Notes under the pieces: generated by a model
What the model saw: only the letters and a program-made list of their open reading frames with translations
Told to the model about the DNA's origin: nothing
The model's database searches: none
From: Streptomyces meridianus
GTDB taxonomy: Bacteria > Actinomycetota > Actinomycetes > Streptomycetales > Streptomycetaceae
Reading direction: 5' to 3'
Length of the DNA stretch: 64,000 bases
Assembly (NCBI RefSeq): GCF_023703325.1
Contig: NZ_JAMQGM010000013.1
Coordinates: forward strand, 1-64,000
Program-made: the position numbers and the translations under genes
Part shown: one piece after another, positions 25,366-34,222 of the stretch
Numbering within the stretch: position 1 is the stretch's first letter
How the letters are laid out: every line of letters begins with the position of its first letter

Positions 25366-27032
25366 GAACGCCACCGACGACGCCGCCGGCCGCACCGGTC
25401 GCGCCACGGGCCTGGTCCGGCCGCCCCGCCCCGGGCCCCGCTGCTTCGGCCACCGCAGTGTTCGTCCGGCTCAAGCTGGCGCTGCTGCGGGGCGGGTTGC
25501 GGCAGTCCTCCGGACGCCGGGCGGCGTTCGCCGTCGCCGCCGTGGTGTCGCTGCTGCTGGCCGCGAGCCAGCTCCTCGTCCTGATCGCCCTGCGCGGCCA
25601 CGAACACGCGGCGGCGGTGGCCGTTGTCCTCGCCGTGGTCCTCGCGGCCGGCTGGGCCGTGGTGCCGCTGCTGGTGCCCGGCGGCGACGAGACGCTCGAC
25701 CCGACGCGGCTGGTGATGCTGCCGCTGCGGCCCCGCTCGCTCGTCGTCCCGCTGCTGGCCGCCTCGCTGGTGGGCGTCGGACCGGTCTTCGCCCTCGCCC
25801 TCGCTGCGGGGTGTGCGATTGCGGTCGCCCACGGTGCGGCGGGGGCGGTGACCGCTGTGCTCGCCGTGCCGCTGACGGTTCTGGTGTGCGTGGCGCTCGC
25901 GCGGGCCGTCGCGGCCGCCAACATCCGGCTGCTGACGAGCCGTCGCGGGCGTGATCTCGCCCTGCTGAGCGGCCTGTTCATCGCCATCGGCTTCCAGTTC
26001 GTCAACATCGGGGTGGAGAAGCTGACCGCGCCCGGTGGTCTGGCACTGCTGGAGCCGGCGGCAGGCGTACTGCGCTGGGTGCCGCCCGCCTCGGCGGTGG
26101 CGGCGGTCCGGGCGTCGGGCGAGGGCGCGTACGGGGAGGCGGCCGTCCTGCTCGGGCTCACCGCCGCGGCGCCGGTCCTGCTGCTGTGGTGGTGGGAGCA
26201 CAGCCTCACCCGGCTGATGACGTCGCCCGACGGCTCGACGCTCCGGGCCGTGTCGGCACCCTCGCGCAGGGAGCGCGCGGGCTCCGGTCCGGCCGCTCTG
26301 CTGCCGGCGGGGCGCAGCTCGACGGTGATGGTTCGGTCCCTCCGCTACGTCCTGCGCGACCCCAGGACCAAGGCGGCGTGGGCGACCTCTCTGGGCATCG
26401 GGCTGCTGCTGCCGGTGGTGTCGTCCGTCCAGGGCAACCGGACCCTGTGGACGGCGTGCTGGGCGGCCGGCCTGCTGGGCATGCAGATGTTCAACCAGTT
26501 CGGCCAGGACAGCTCGGCCTTCTGGATGGTGGTGCAGACGGTCTCGTCGCCGCGCGACGCGTATCGGGAACTGCGCGGCCGGCTGCTGGCGCCGGCCGCG
26601 GTCGGACTGCCGTACGTGACGCTGGTGACCGTCGGCTCGGCGGCGTTCCTGCACCGGTGGCCGGACCTTCCCGAGGTGCTGGGGGTGGCCCTGGCGCTGT
26701 TCGGGGCACTGCTGGGAACGGGTGCGGTGGCCTCGGCCCTGTTCCCGTACTCCATCCCGCAGGACAGCGGCTACAAGAACGTCGCGCCCGGGCAGGCCGG
26801 TCTGGCCTGGATGAGCATCCTGGGCGGCGTGTTCGCCGGTGCACTGCTGTGTGCGCCGGTGGTGGGACCGGTCGTGTGGCTGCACGTGACGGGCGGGCAC
26901 GCCTGGCTGTGGCTCGCGCTGCCGGTGGGTGTGGCCTACGGGACGGCGCTCGCGCTGCTGGGGCTGCGGCTGGCCGCTCCACGGACCGCGGCCCGGTTGC
27001 CGGAGATCCTGACGGCGGTCAGCAAGGGGTGA
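25362..27032 (+). CDS. ABC transporter permease (multi-spanning membrane subunit)
   Basis: 556 aa with about ten hydrophobic segments (for example AAFAVAAVVSLLLAASQLLVL and WVPPASAVAAV), preceded by a Pro/Ala-rich cytoplasmic N-terminus. It has no solute-binding partner, so it is most likely the exporter half of the ATPase encoded upstream. Substrate unknown. It is convergent with the ABC1 kinase gene, with 48 bp between ends. Confidence 0.85.
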   Translation: MRTPPTTPPAAPVAPRAWSGRPAPGPAASATAVFVRLKLALLRGGLRQSSGRRAAFAVAAVVSLLLAASQLLVLIALRGHEHAAAVAVVLAVVLAAGWAVVPLLVPGGDETLDPTRLVMLPLRPRSLVVPLLAASLVGVGPVFALALAAGCAIAVAHGAAGAVTAVLAVPLTVLVCVALARAVAAANIRLLTSRRGRDLALLSGLFIAIGFQFVNIGVEKLTAPGGLALLEPAAGVLRWVPPASAVAAVRASGEGAYGEAAVLLGLTAAAPVLLLWWWEHSLTRLMTSPDGSTLRAVSAPSRRERAGSGPAALLPAGRSSTVMVRSLRYVLRDPRTKAAWATSLGIGLLLPVVSSVQGNRTLWTACWAAGLLGMQMFNQFGQDSSAFWMVVQTVSSPRDAYRELRGRLLAPAAVGLPYVTLVTVGSAAFLHRWPDLPEVLGVALALFGALLGTGAVASALFPYSIPQDSGYKNVAPGQAGLAWMSILGGVFAGALLCAPVVGPVVWLHVTGGHAWLWLALPVGVAYGTALALLGLRLAAPRTAARLPEILTAVSKG

Positions 27033-27080
27033 GTCGAAGCCGGGAAGCGGTCACCGGTCGCAGGATGCGCCGGACACGTC

Positions 27081-29210
27081 CTACCGCTCCTTGCCCACCG
27101 CCGCGTACAGGACCCGCAGGGTCAGCACGGCGCTGACGGCCAGGAGGTTGTAGCCGAGCAGCGGGTACAACTCCAGCTGCTGGGTGGCGTGCGGGCCGCG
27201 GCCGGTGCCCAGGACGAGCATCAGCACGCCCATCAGCCCGGTTCCGGCCGCGAGCAGGGTGACCAGCAGCTGGTGCACCAGACGGGAGACGAAACGCCGG
27301 TCGCTCTCGTCGGCGAACAGCCGGAGGCGTGCGGAGAGACGGCCCTGTTCCAGGGAGGTCGTGATGCGTTCCGCCCGTCTGGGCAGCCGCCGCAGCATGG
27401 GCAGCAGGGGGAGGAGTTCCTGGGCGACCGTGCGGGCCAGGGCTGCGCCGTCCTGCACCGCGGTGTCGGAGGTGAGGGGTTCCAGGTCCTCCTCGGGAGT
27501 GCCCGTCCAGCTCGCGTAGGAGCGGCCCGCTCGGGCGGCCAGCCGGCCCGCCGGTCCGGCGGCGAGGCGCTCGGTGACCAGGCGGGTCGCCACGCCCCGT
27601 GCCTCGTCCACCAGGTTGAAGCCGGGCGAGAGTCGGGTGAGGGTGCCCTCGAGGGTGGCCAGCGAGCGGAAGACGGCGGCGACCTCCGGGGGGACGGTCA
27701 GCCCGAAACGGGTGAGCAGCCGGAACAGTGAGGAGAACATCTCGGCGTCCGGGTGAGCGGCCGGGCCGAGGTGGCGGGCCATGAACTGGCCCAGTTCACG
27801 TTCCAGTTGGAGGGTGTCGACGATCTCGTCGCGGTTCTGCAGCCGGGGCCCGAGGAGTTCCAGTAGGGCGTCGCACATCCCGGGCGGGTCGCTGCGGTCG
27901 ACGGCGAGAAGCAGATGCTGGATGGCGTCCCGGACGGTGGGGTCGATGCGGCCCACGGAGCCGAAGTCGAGGAGGCCGATCCGGCCGTCGGCGAGCAGCA
28001 GCATGTTGCCGGGGTGGGGGTCGGCGTGGAAGACGCCGTCCCGCATGATCTGGCGGAGCATGGCGCCCAGCACCACGCGGGCCAGGGCGTCCCGGTCGAG
28101 TCCGCGTGCGTCGGCGGCGGTGCCGGCGCGCTCGAGTGTCACGCCGTCGAGCCACTCCTGGACCAGGACCCGGGCCGACGAGAGGTCGTGGTGGATCCGG
28201 GGCACGCGGACGGGGGCGTCCTGGGCGTGGCCGCCGCACGCCGCGGCGACCATTTCCGCGTTGCGGGCCTCGATGCGGAAGTCGAGCTCCTCACGGACCG
28301 CGACGGCGAAACCGTCGGCCAGTTCCCGCAGCCCGAGCCCCTGGACGGAGCGGGTGCTCACGTGCAGGCCCTGGGCGATGGCGAGGACGATGTCGAGATC
28401 GCGTTCCACGGATTCGCGGATGGCGGGCCGCTGGACCTTGACGACGACCTGGCTGCCGTCGCGCAGGGTGGCGCGGTGGACCTGGGCGATCGAGGCGGCG
28501 GCCAGCGGCCGGTGGTCGAACTCGGCGAAAACCTCGCCGACCGGTGCCCCGAACTCCTCGTGGAGCACCGTCTCGACCTCACTCCAGGGTGCGGGCGGGG
28601 CATCGCTCTGCAGCCGGCTGAGTTCGTCGACGATGTGCGGGGGCAGCAGGTCCCGCCGGGTGGACAGGACCTGGCCGAGTTTGATGAACGTGCCGCCGCA
28701 CTCCTCGAGGGCGAGCCGGAGCGAGCGGGCCGCCAGCAGCCCCGCATCGTCGGGGCCGGCGGCGCGCTCGAGTCCGGCCCGGCCGCGGATGTAGCGGCCC
28801 AGCCCGTGGCGCATGAAGATCCGGCTGATGCGGGAGTAGCGGCGGGCCCTGAGGGCCCGGCGGTGGAGGGCGCGTGCCCACTGCACCGGGCGGGGCCAGC
28901 TGCCGGAGGGGACGAGCACCTCGACGAGGGCGAGCATGGCCATGGCTGCGAACAGGGACAGCGTCAGCGAGACGGTCAGCAGCGCCGCGCGGGTGTCGTT
29001 GTCGTCGAGCGCGAAGTTGAACGCCTGGAAGGCGGCCATGCCCGCGGCGCAGGCGACGACGGTGCGGAGCACCCCGACGCGGATACCGAGCAGACGGCGG
29101 GCTCCGATGGAGACACCGGTCAGGAAGACCGTGAGGCTCACGCCGACGGCAAGGACGGTGAGAATCCAGTGGGCGGCGTCGTCAAATGCGCTGACGGCCT
29201 GGTGCGGCAT
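27081..29210 (-). CDS. ABC1/UbiB-type atypical kinase, membrane-associated
   Basis: 709 aa from the ATG at 29210 (MPHQAVSAFDD), with GAGGGA nine bases upstream; the longer frame to 29336 is rejected. Two or three N-terminal helices (WILTVLAVGVSLTVFLTG) precede the ABC1 domain with KLGQVLSTRRDLLP (KxGQ), AAASIAQVH, EWLDGVTLE, HADPHPGNMLLL and LLDFGSVG. Two C-terminal helices follow (LLVTLLAAGTGLMGVLMLVL). UbiB-like kinases support isoprenoid-quinone or lipid metabolism; the exact role in Streptomyces is unknown. No operon partner. Confidence 0.92.
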   Translation of the reverse strand: MPHQAVSAFDDAAHWILTVLAVGVSLTVFLTGVSIGARRLLGIRVGVLRTVVACAAGMAAFQAFNFALDDNDTRAALLTVSLTLSLFAAMAMLALVEVLVPSGSWPRPVQWARALHRRALRARRYSRISRIFMRHGLGRYIRGRAGLERAAGPDDAGLLAARSLRLALEECGGTFIKLGQVLSTRRDLLPPHIVDELSRLQSDAPPAPWSEVETVLHEEFGAPVGEVFAEFDHRPLAAASIAQVHRATLRDGSQVVVKVQRPAIRESVERDLDIVLAIAQGLHVSTRSVQGLGLRELADGFAVAVREELDFRIEARNAEMVAAACGGHAQDAPVRVPRIHHDLSSARVLVQEWLDGVTLERAGTAADARGLDRDALARVVLGAMLRQIMRDGVFHADPHPGNMLLLADGRIGLLDFGSVGRIDPTVRDAIQHLLLAVDRSDPPGMCDALLELLGPRLQNRDEIVDTLQLERELGQFMARHLGPAAHPDAEMFSSLFRLLTRFGLTVPPEVAAVFRSLATLEGTLTRLSPGFNLVDEARGVATRLVTERLAAGPAGRLAARAGRSYASWTGTPEEDLEPLTSDTAVQDGAALARTVAQELLPLLPMLRRLPRRAERITTSLEQGRLSARLRLFADESDRRFVSRLVHQLLVTLLAAGTGLMGVLMLVLGTGRGPHATQQLELYPLLGYNLLAVSAVLTLRVLYAAVGKER

Positions 29211-29420
29211 GACGTGGTGTCCCTCGGCTGGCGTGCGGGGGCGGCGGTGCGGCGGGCGAAGGCGCCCGCCCGGGACGCCGCCCGGTCCCCGGGTGTCCCC
29301 GGCCATTAGACAACGATCCGTGGGTGCGGTCAGCATCCCGTCCGGTTGACCGTCCCGCCACGGGGACGCCGGTGTCGGTGCGGCAGCGTCGTCCCCGCAC
29401 CTCCAGCGGGCCGTTTCCGC

Positions 29421-30284
29421 TCAGATCGGAAGGACGCGCTCCAGGAAGGGCTCGACGGCAGCCCGCCACCCCTCGGGCCGGTCGTAGTGGACGAGGTGGC
29501 CGCCGTCGGAGACCTCGGCGTACACCCCCTGCGGGAGCACGCGGACCATCTCCTGGGCCTCGGCCCGGCCCAGGGAGCCGTCGATGCCGCGGACCACGAG
29601 CGTCGGGCACTGCACACCGGAGAGTTCGTCCCAGTGGGCGTCGTGGACCCAGGTGCTCCGCGAGGCGAGCATCTGACGACGTGAGAAGACCGGGCGCCAG
29701 CCGTCGGAGCACTCGGCCATGACCTCCGCGTAGAAGTCTCCGCGGGCCGGGTTGGGGCGTTCGAGCTGCGGGTCGTCCTGGCCGAACCAGGTGCGGACGT
29801 CGGCGAGGGTGGCGAACGGCAGGGGCCAGGAGTCGAACCACGCCTCCCACTCGAGCTGCGAGCGGGCGCCGAGCGCCGAGGCCCGCATGTCGCTGATGAC
29901 GAGGGCCCGGACGAGATCGGGCCGGGCCGCGGCGAGCTGCCAGGCGGTGAGCGCGCCCATGCCGTGGCCGATGAGGACGGCGGGGGCGAGGTTCAGTTGG
30001 GCGAGCGCGGCCTCGACGTCGGCGACGTACGCCTCGCGGGTGCAGCACCCGTCGGCCGGGCGCTCGCTGCTGCCGTGACCGCGGAGGTCGAGGCTGACGG
30101 ACCGGTGACGCGCGGAGATCCAGCGGGCGGCGCCTGCCCAGTGCGAGGCACGGCCGGTCAGGCCGTGCAGCAGGAGCACTCCGGGGGCCTGTGTGTCCGC
30201 CCCGCCTTCCCGGGTGGGTTCGGTGAACTCCCAGGCCGCGAGCCGCAGACCGCCGGCTCCGGTGACGTCGATACGTCGCGCCAT
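29421..30284 (-). CDS. Alpha/beta hydrolase fold protein with the nucleophile replaced
   Basis: 287 aa from the ATG at 30284, behind AAGGGGGT. Hydrolase fold blocks are LLHGLTG (oxyanion), DLRGHGSS, VVRGIDGSLG (acid position) and DGGHLVHYD (histidine). The nucleophile elbow reads IGHGMGAL: Gly stands where the Ser of GHSMG is expected (codon GGC). A hydrolase of this fold without its serine may be inactive, use another residue, or be a ligand-binding protein. The upstream ATG at 30374 lacks a ribosome site. Confidence 0.85.
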   Translation of the reverse strand: MARRIDVTGAGGLRLAAWEFTEPTREGGADTQAPGVLLLHGLTGRASHWAGAARWISARHRSVSLDLRGHGSSERPADGCCTREAYVADVEAALAQLNLAPAVLIGHGMGALTAWQLAAARPDLVRALVISDMRASALGARSQLEWEAWFDSWPLPFATLADVRTWFGQDDPQLERPNPARGDFYAEVMAECSDGWRPVFSRRQMLASRSTWVHDAHWDELSGVQCPTLVVRGIDGSLGRAEAQEMVRVLPQGVYAEVSDGGHLVHYDRPEGWRAAVEPFLERVLPI

Positions 30285-30857
30285 CGGTTCCGGCACCCCC
30301 TTTCCCTGTGGCCCGGCCGCATCGGCGGCGGTCGGTTCCCCGGTTCGGTCGGACGGTTCGTTCCGGACCTCCACGCTATCGAACTCTTATTCGAACAAGG
30401 TGCATCTGCGCACAACAACCCTCGTTCGAGTGACCGGGCTCAAGGATTGAGCCACGTTGTCGAGGAAAGGAAGTGACTGGGAGGTCCTGGGGATCGGACC
30501 CTGGGAGCTCGGGGCTCCGGGTCCCCCCGGGAACACATGGGGAACGGGGGTTCCGGCGGCGCGATAACGCCCCGGAACCCCCGCCGCGGCTCCCGTCGCC
30601 CGCATAGCGGGTCACGTCGGTCCGTGCGGGACAACGCATCGTGCCTCCCCTGGCTCGCCGTCCTCGGGCACGGGCCCCCCAGCCCTGCTTCGGCCTTCTC
30701 TGCCCACGGTTGCGGCAAGCGCAAACGCCCGGGCCATATGCCTGTGCCACAGAGTCGCACGACCGGGCTCCGCGCGCCCCCCTTCCGGCAGGAATCGGGG
30801 AGACCGGATCCGGCAGGGCATCCCCCGGGCGCGGCCGCCGGGTGACCGGTCGCGGGC
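30285..30857. other. 573-bp intergenic region with terminator and SOS-like site
   Basis: No convincing gene. CGAACTCTTATTCG at 30380-30393 matches 11 of 14 positions of the actinobacterial SOS consensus as I recall it, about 96 bp upstream of the hydrolase start. A strong hairpin lies at 30545-30583. Short ORFs on both strands (for example 30612-30821 minus) lack family character. Confidence 0.4.
30545..30583 (-). terminator. Stem-loop terminator downstream of dmdR1
   Basis: CGGGGGTTCCGG (30545-30556) pairs perfectly with CCGGAACCCCCG (30572-30583), 12 bp and a 15-nt loop. It lies about 275 bp after the dmdR1 stop, so the transcript would have a long 3' tail. Confidence 0.65.
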
Positions 30858-31550
30858 TCAGCGCTTGGCGACGAACACGTGCGAGGCGATGTCCGGCTCC
30901 AGCTCGGCGACCTCACCGCTGCTGCCGACCAGCACCCCGCCGGCCGACTCCGTCACACTGACCACCGAACCGGGCTGCACCCCGGCCCTGCGCAGCGTGT
31001 ACATCAGCTGCGCGTCCGTCTGGATCGGCTCGCCGATCCGCCGCACGACGACGGTCTTCGCATCGGCCCCGGGGTGGAGGTCCATCAGACTGACCATGCC
31101 CTCGTCCAGGAACGGGTCGGCCTCCGCCTGCTCCCCCAGCTCGTCGAGGCCCGGGATCGGGTTGCCGTACGGCGACTCCGTCGGGTGCCGCAGCAGCTCG
31201 AGGACCCGGCGCTCCACGGCCTCGCTCATCACGTGCTCCCAGCGGCACGCCTCGGCATGGACCTGCTCCCACTCCAGGCCGATCACGTCGACGAGCAGGC
31301 ACTCGGCGAGCCGGTGCTTGCGCATCACCCGGGTCGCCAGCCGGCGTCCCTCCTCGGTCAGTTCGAGGTGCCGGTCCCCGGCGACCTGGACCAGCCCGTC
31401 CCGCTCCATGCGCGCCACGGTCTGGCTGACCGTCGGGCCGCTCTGGTCGAGCCTCTCGGCAATCCGGGCTCGCATCGGGACCACACCCTCTTCTTCAAGC
31501 TCCAGGATGGTGCGGAGATACATCTCCGTCGTGTCGATGAGTCCGGACAT
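30858..31550 (-). CDS. dmdR1: DtxR-family iron-dependent regulator DmdR1
   Basis: 230 aa from the ATG at 31550, with GAGGGG upstream. The winged helix (MRARIAERLDQSGPTVSQTV), the metal sites and the SH3-like C-terminal domain are complete. Residues M10, H79, H98, C102, E105 and H106 coincide with the DtxR metal-ligand numbering. With Fe2+ it represses siderophore and iron-uptake genes and also influences antibiotic output. The protein is recognisably the Streptomyces DmdR1 (start MSGLIDTTEMYLRTILELEE). The antisense strand keeps a long open frame (see adm). Confidence 0.94.
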   Translation of the reverse strand: MSGLIDTTEMYLRTILELEEEGVVPMRARIAERLDQSGPTVSQTVARMERDGLVQVAGDRHLELTEEGRRLATRVMRKHRLAECLLVDVIGLEWEQVHAEACRWEHVMSEAVERRVLELLRHPTESPYGNPIPGLDELGEQAEADPFLDEGMVSLMDLHPGADAKTVVVRRIGEPIQTDAQLMYTLRRAGVQPGSVVSVTESAGGVLVGSSGEVAELEPDIASHVFVAKR

Positions 31551-31595
31551 GCGCGCCCCTCGATAGCTCGTGCGGTGGCCCTTCCCCAATTCTGA
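30879..31595 (+). CDS. adm: Possible adm-like ORF antisense to dmdR1
   Basis: A 238-codon open frame runs antisense across nearly all of dmdR1. From the literature I recall that in S. coelicolor an antiparallel gene adm overlapping dmdR1 was reported to be expressed and to affect antibiotic production. Here the frame is intact, but the high GC and the codon phase of dmdR1 make antisense frames likely by chance, and no clear ribosome site precedes it. The protein is Arg/His/Leu-rich without domains. Confidence 0.3.
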   Translation: MRGDVRLQLGDLTAAADQHPAGRLRHTDHRTGLHPGPAQRVHQLRVRLDRLADPPHDDGLRIGPGVEVHQTDHALVQERVGLRLLPQLVEARDRVAVRRLRRVPQQLEDPALHGLAHHVLPAARLGMDLLPLQADHVDEQALGEPVLAHHPGRQPASLLGQFEVPVPGDLDQPVPLHARHGLADRRAALVEPLGNPGSHRDHTLFFKLQDGAEIHLRRVDESGHARPSIARAVALPQF

Positions 31596-31712
31596 CGCAT
31601 CCCGCGGACAGCGGTGCCGCACCGGCCGGGGCCGCCCTTGACAGGACGCCGTTCCGGCCACGAACGTGATCGACACCACCCGGCACCCGGCGACCGGAAG
31701 GACCTGGCGGCC

Positions 31713-32462
31713 ATGACCGAGGACACCCCGGCCGCACGCTTCCTCGACGCGGCCGTCGGCCTGCTGCAACGGGTGCACGAGGAGGAGCAGGAGAACCTCG
31801 GCGCGGCGGCCTCCCTCGTCGCAGGCACCGTCGCCGCAGGCGGCCGCCTCTTCGCGTTCGGGGCCGGGCACTCCTCGCTTCCCGCACAGGACGTCGTGTA
31901 CCGCGCGGGCGGCCTGGCCCTGATGAACCTGCTCGCCGTGCCGGGCGCGACCGGTGTCGGCGCCGGTTCCGCGACCCTCGGCAGCGCGCTGGAGCGGGTG
32001 AGCGGGCTGGCCGCGGCCGTGCTCGCCGCCGCCCCGGTCCGGGCCGGCGACCTCCTCGTCGTCGTGTCGCTGTCCGGCCGCAACGCGCTGCCGGTCGAGA
32101 CGGCCCTGACCGCGCGCTCCCTCGGCCTCACGGTGATCGGGGTGACGTCGCGCGCCTACGCCGACGGCACCGCCTCCCGGCACCACACCGGCACGCACCT
32201 GGTGGACCACTGCGATGTCGTCCTGGACAGCAAGATCGCGGTCGGGGACGCCGAGTTGAGGGACGACGGCATCGATGTCCCGTTCGCTCCCGCCTCGACC
32301 GTGGTCACCAGTGCGCTGATGCAGGCGCTCATGGCCTCCGCGGCGGTGGACATCGCCGCCCGCGGCATCACCCCGCCCGTACTGAGCTCCGGCAACGTCG
32401 ACGGCGGGCACGAGCGGAACGGCACGCTGATGGCCGAGCACGCCGACCGGATCTTCTACTGA
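31713..32462 (+). CDS. SIS-domain (phosphosugar-binding) protein
   Basis: 249 aa from the ATG at 31713 behind GGAAGGA. A SIS fold covers most of the chain, with FGAGHSSLPAQDVVYRAGG near residue 47, VVVSLSGRNALPVETALTA, and GNVDGGHERNGTLMAEHADR at the end. SIS proteins bind or isomerise phosphosugars, often amino-sugar phosphates; this stand-alone type is of unknown specificity. It is divergent from dmdR1 with 162 bp between starts. Confidence 0.87.
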   Translation: MTEDTPAARFLDAAVGLLQRVHEEEQENLGAAASLVAGTVAAGGRLFAFGAGHSSLPAQDVVYRAGGLALMNLLAVPGATGVGAGSATLGSALERVSGLAAAVLAAAPVRAGDLLVVVSLSGRNALPVETALTARSLGLTVIGVTSRAYADGTASRHHTGTHLVDHCDVVLDSKIAVGDAELRDDGIDVPFAPASTVVTSALMQALMASAAVDIAARGITPPVLSSGNVDGGHERNGTLMAEHADRIFY

Positions 32463-32474
32463 CCTGAACGGGCG

Positions 32475-33815
32475 TCAGGAACCGGTGGCAGCGAGGCAGG
32501 CCGCGAGGTCGAGCGCTGCCGCCACCCGCACCGCCACGTCCTCGGCGCAGGCGGCGTCGGCCCGGCCGAACGCACTGCGGCCCGGCCCCCGGAGAAACGT
32601 CAGCACCCCCAACGTCCGTCCCCGGCTGCGCAGGACGACGCACAGCGCGTGCACCACGTCCTCCGGCCAGCCGCGCTCCTGCGCCCACGACCCGGGAACG
32701 GCACCGCCACCCGAACTCGCGCGGACCGAGCCGGTGCGCTCGAGCGCCTGGAGTGCGGGATGGCCGTCGAAGTACCCCACGGGGACGCCGCCCGACGCGA
32801 CGGGCGTGCACGGTCCCGGCGCCCCTTCGGGCGTCCGGGCCACCCGCACCAGCCGGACCGGGTCCTGCGCCGCCACCGCGTCGATCAGCGCGTGGTCGGC
32901 GAAACCGGCCAGCGCGAAGTCGACGTGCACGGTCGCCGCATCCAGCGGCTCCTCGCACTCGACGGCCGCCCGGCCGGCCCGGTGCAGCTGGTTGCCGCGA
33001 AAGCGGAGCAGGGAGTTCTCCTGCTCCTGCCGCCGGGCGGCGGTCACGTCCTGGAAGAACCAGCCGACCCCGAGCGGGACCGGATCCTCCGCCAGCGGGC
33101 CGGCCAGCCGCACGAAGCCGCTGCGCCAGCACCTGCGGGGCGCGTCGGTCCCGGCGATGCGCACCCACACGTCCATCGGCTCGGGCGGAGCCCCCTCGGC
33201 GAGCACGAACTGCAGGGCGCCCTCCAGTTCCTCGGCCCCCTGGGAGAGCAGTTCGCCCAACGGGCTGCCGAGAAGGCACGCCCGTTCACCGCCCAGCGCA
33301 CGGGACGCGTACGGGTTGACCACGGCCGGGCGCAGATCGGCGTCGACGAGCACCACTCCCCAGGCGGCGTCCGCGAACAGGGCCTCGCTCAGCGCGACCG
33401 AACGCTCCAGGTCGATCTGGGTGCGCACCTCGCTGAACGCGCAGTACACGCCGGCCGGGCGGCCGTCGGCGCCCCGCACCCCGCACGCCTGGAACCGGAC
33501 GAGGACCCGGCCGCCGTCCTTGGTCAGCAGCGCGAACTCACCGACCCGGCGGCCCGGCGCGTCCATGACCCCCAGCAGCCGGGTGCGCACCTCGTCGGCG
33601 TCCGCGGACCGCACCGCCCAGCCCGCCAGGCCCGGGCGGCCGACGGCCTCCGCGGCCGACCAGCCGAGCATCCGCTCGGCTTCGCGGTTCCAGTGGGTGA
33701 CGGTGCCCTTCGCGTCGAACGCGCACAGTGCGACGTCCATCCCGTCGAGCAGAGCGGCGAGCAGGTCCGAAGCGCCCGACGAACGGACACGGCCCGCGGG
33801 CCGGGAAGCACTCAT
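32475..33815 (-). CDS. PAS-domain signalling protein
   Basis: 446 aa from the ATG at 33815 behind AGGGGGT. Two PAS modules are visible: about 20-135 (LLDGMDVALCAFDAKGTVTH, NREAERMLGW) and about 145-270 (AWGVVLVDADLRPAVVNPYA). A GAF-like C-terminal domain follows (about 285-445). No kinase, phosphatase, HTH or membrane domain is seen, so the output is probably protein-protein contact. The GAF-like call is tentative. It is convergent with the SIS gene (12 bp apart). Confidence 0.78.
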   Translation of the reverse strand: MSASRPAGRVRSSGASDLLAALLDGMDVALCAFDAKGTVTHWNREAERMLGWSAAEAVGRPGLAGWAVRSADADEVRTRLLGVMDAPGRRVGEFALLTKDGGRVLVRFQACGVRGADGRPAGVYCAFSEVRTQIDLERSVALSEALFADAAWGVVLVDADLRPAVVNPYASRALGGERACLLGSPLGELLSQGAEELEGALQFVLAEGAPPEPMDVWVRIAGTDAPRRCWRSGFVRLAGPLAEDPVPLGVGWFFQDVTAARRQEQENSLLRFRGNQLHRAGRAAVECEEPLDAATVHVDFALAGFADHALIDAVAAQDPVRLVRVARTPEGAPGPCTPVASGGVPVGYFDGHPALQALERTGSVRASSGGGAVPGSWAQERGWPEDVVHALCVVLRSRGRTLGVLTFLRGPGRSAFGRADAACAEDVAVRVAAALDLAACLAATGS

Positions 33816-33930
33816 CGCGCACCCCCTGGTGGACGTGTGCATGCGAAGCACCACATCATTCAACTCCTCTGTGACGCAGAACACACGGAGTTCGGGGAAA
33901 GTCACCGCCGGCGAAGGCCCCGGAAAGGGG

Positions 33931-33959
33931 TTGTGGGACCGCCTTCCGGTACCTAGCGT
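33931..33959 (+). promoter_or_regulatory. Vegetative-type promoter
   Basis: TTGTGG (33931-33936) and TAGCGT (33954-33959) are separated by 17 bp. Transcription would start near 33966, just before the short ORF at 33992. Confidence 0.55.
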
Positions 33960-33991
33960 GTGACGTACACGAGAAGGGAGGTGGTTCGGAA

Positions 33992-34030
33992 GTGCAGACA
34001 TACCGGACGCGTGAGGTGACTGCGGGCTAG
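33992..34030 (+). CDS. Candidate 12-codon short ORF/leader peptide
   Basis: GTG CAG ACA ... GGC TAG encodes VQTYRTREVTAG. It follows a near-perfect ribosome site, GGGAGGTGG, about 10 bases upstream, downstream of a good promoter. The stop codon lies in the loop of a CGGGC-tagc-GCCCG hairpin. Next on the strand is a three-way-junction structure, then a phosphatase gene. It may be a leader peptide or a small RNA; translation is not proven. Confidence 0.45.
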   Translation: MQTYRTREVTAG

Positions 34031-34146
34031 CGCCCGTCGTCGCACTCTGCGCATCGGCCGGACCGGGACCCTTCCCGATTCGGAAGGCCAGAGGCGTACG
34101 TCCGCGTGACAGCGCGGCAGCGCCGGCCAATCCATCGCAGTCACCC

Positions 34147-34222
34147 GACCCGCGAGCCGCCGGTTCGTCCGACCGGCTCCCCGGCCGCCGTCACGGCGCC
34201 CCGGGGACCAGGCTCGCGGGTC
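34147..34222 (+). ncRNA. Candidate three-way-junction RNA structure
   Basis: The outer stem GACCCGCGAGCC (34147-34158) / GGCTCGCGGGTC (34211-34222) is 12 bp and perfect. It encloses arm 1 (GCCGGT 34159-34164 / ACCGGC 34172-34177) and arm 2 (TCCCCGG 34178-34184 / CCGGGGA 34201-34207, with an inner GCCG-tca-CGGC). It lies between the short ORF and the phoD-like gene. Confidence 0.45.

Noticed and set aside
30612..30821. 69-codon minus-strand ORF between dmdR1 and its terminator
   Set aside because: No credible ribosome site or hydropathy pattern; kept only as possible 3' UTR.
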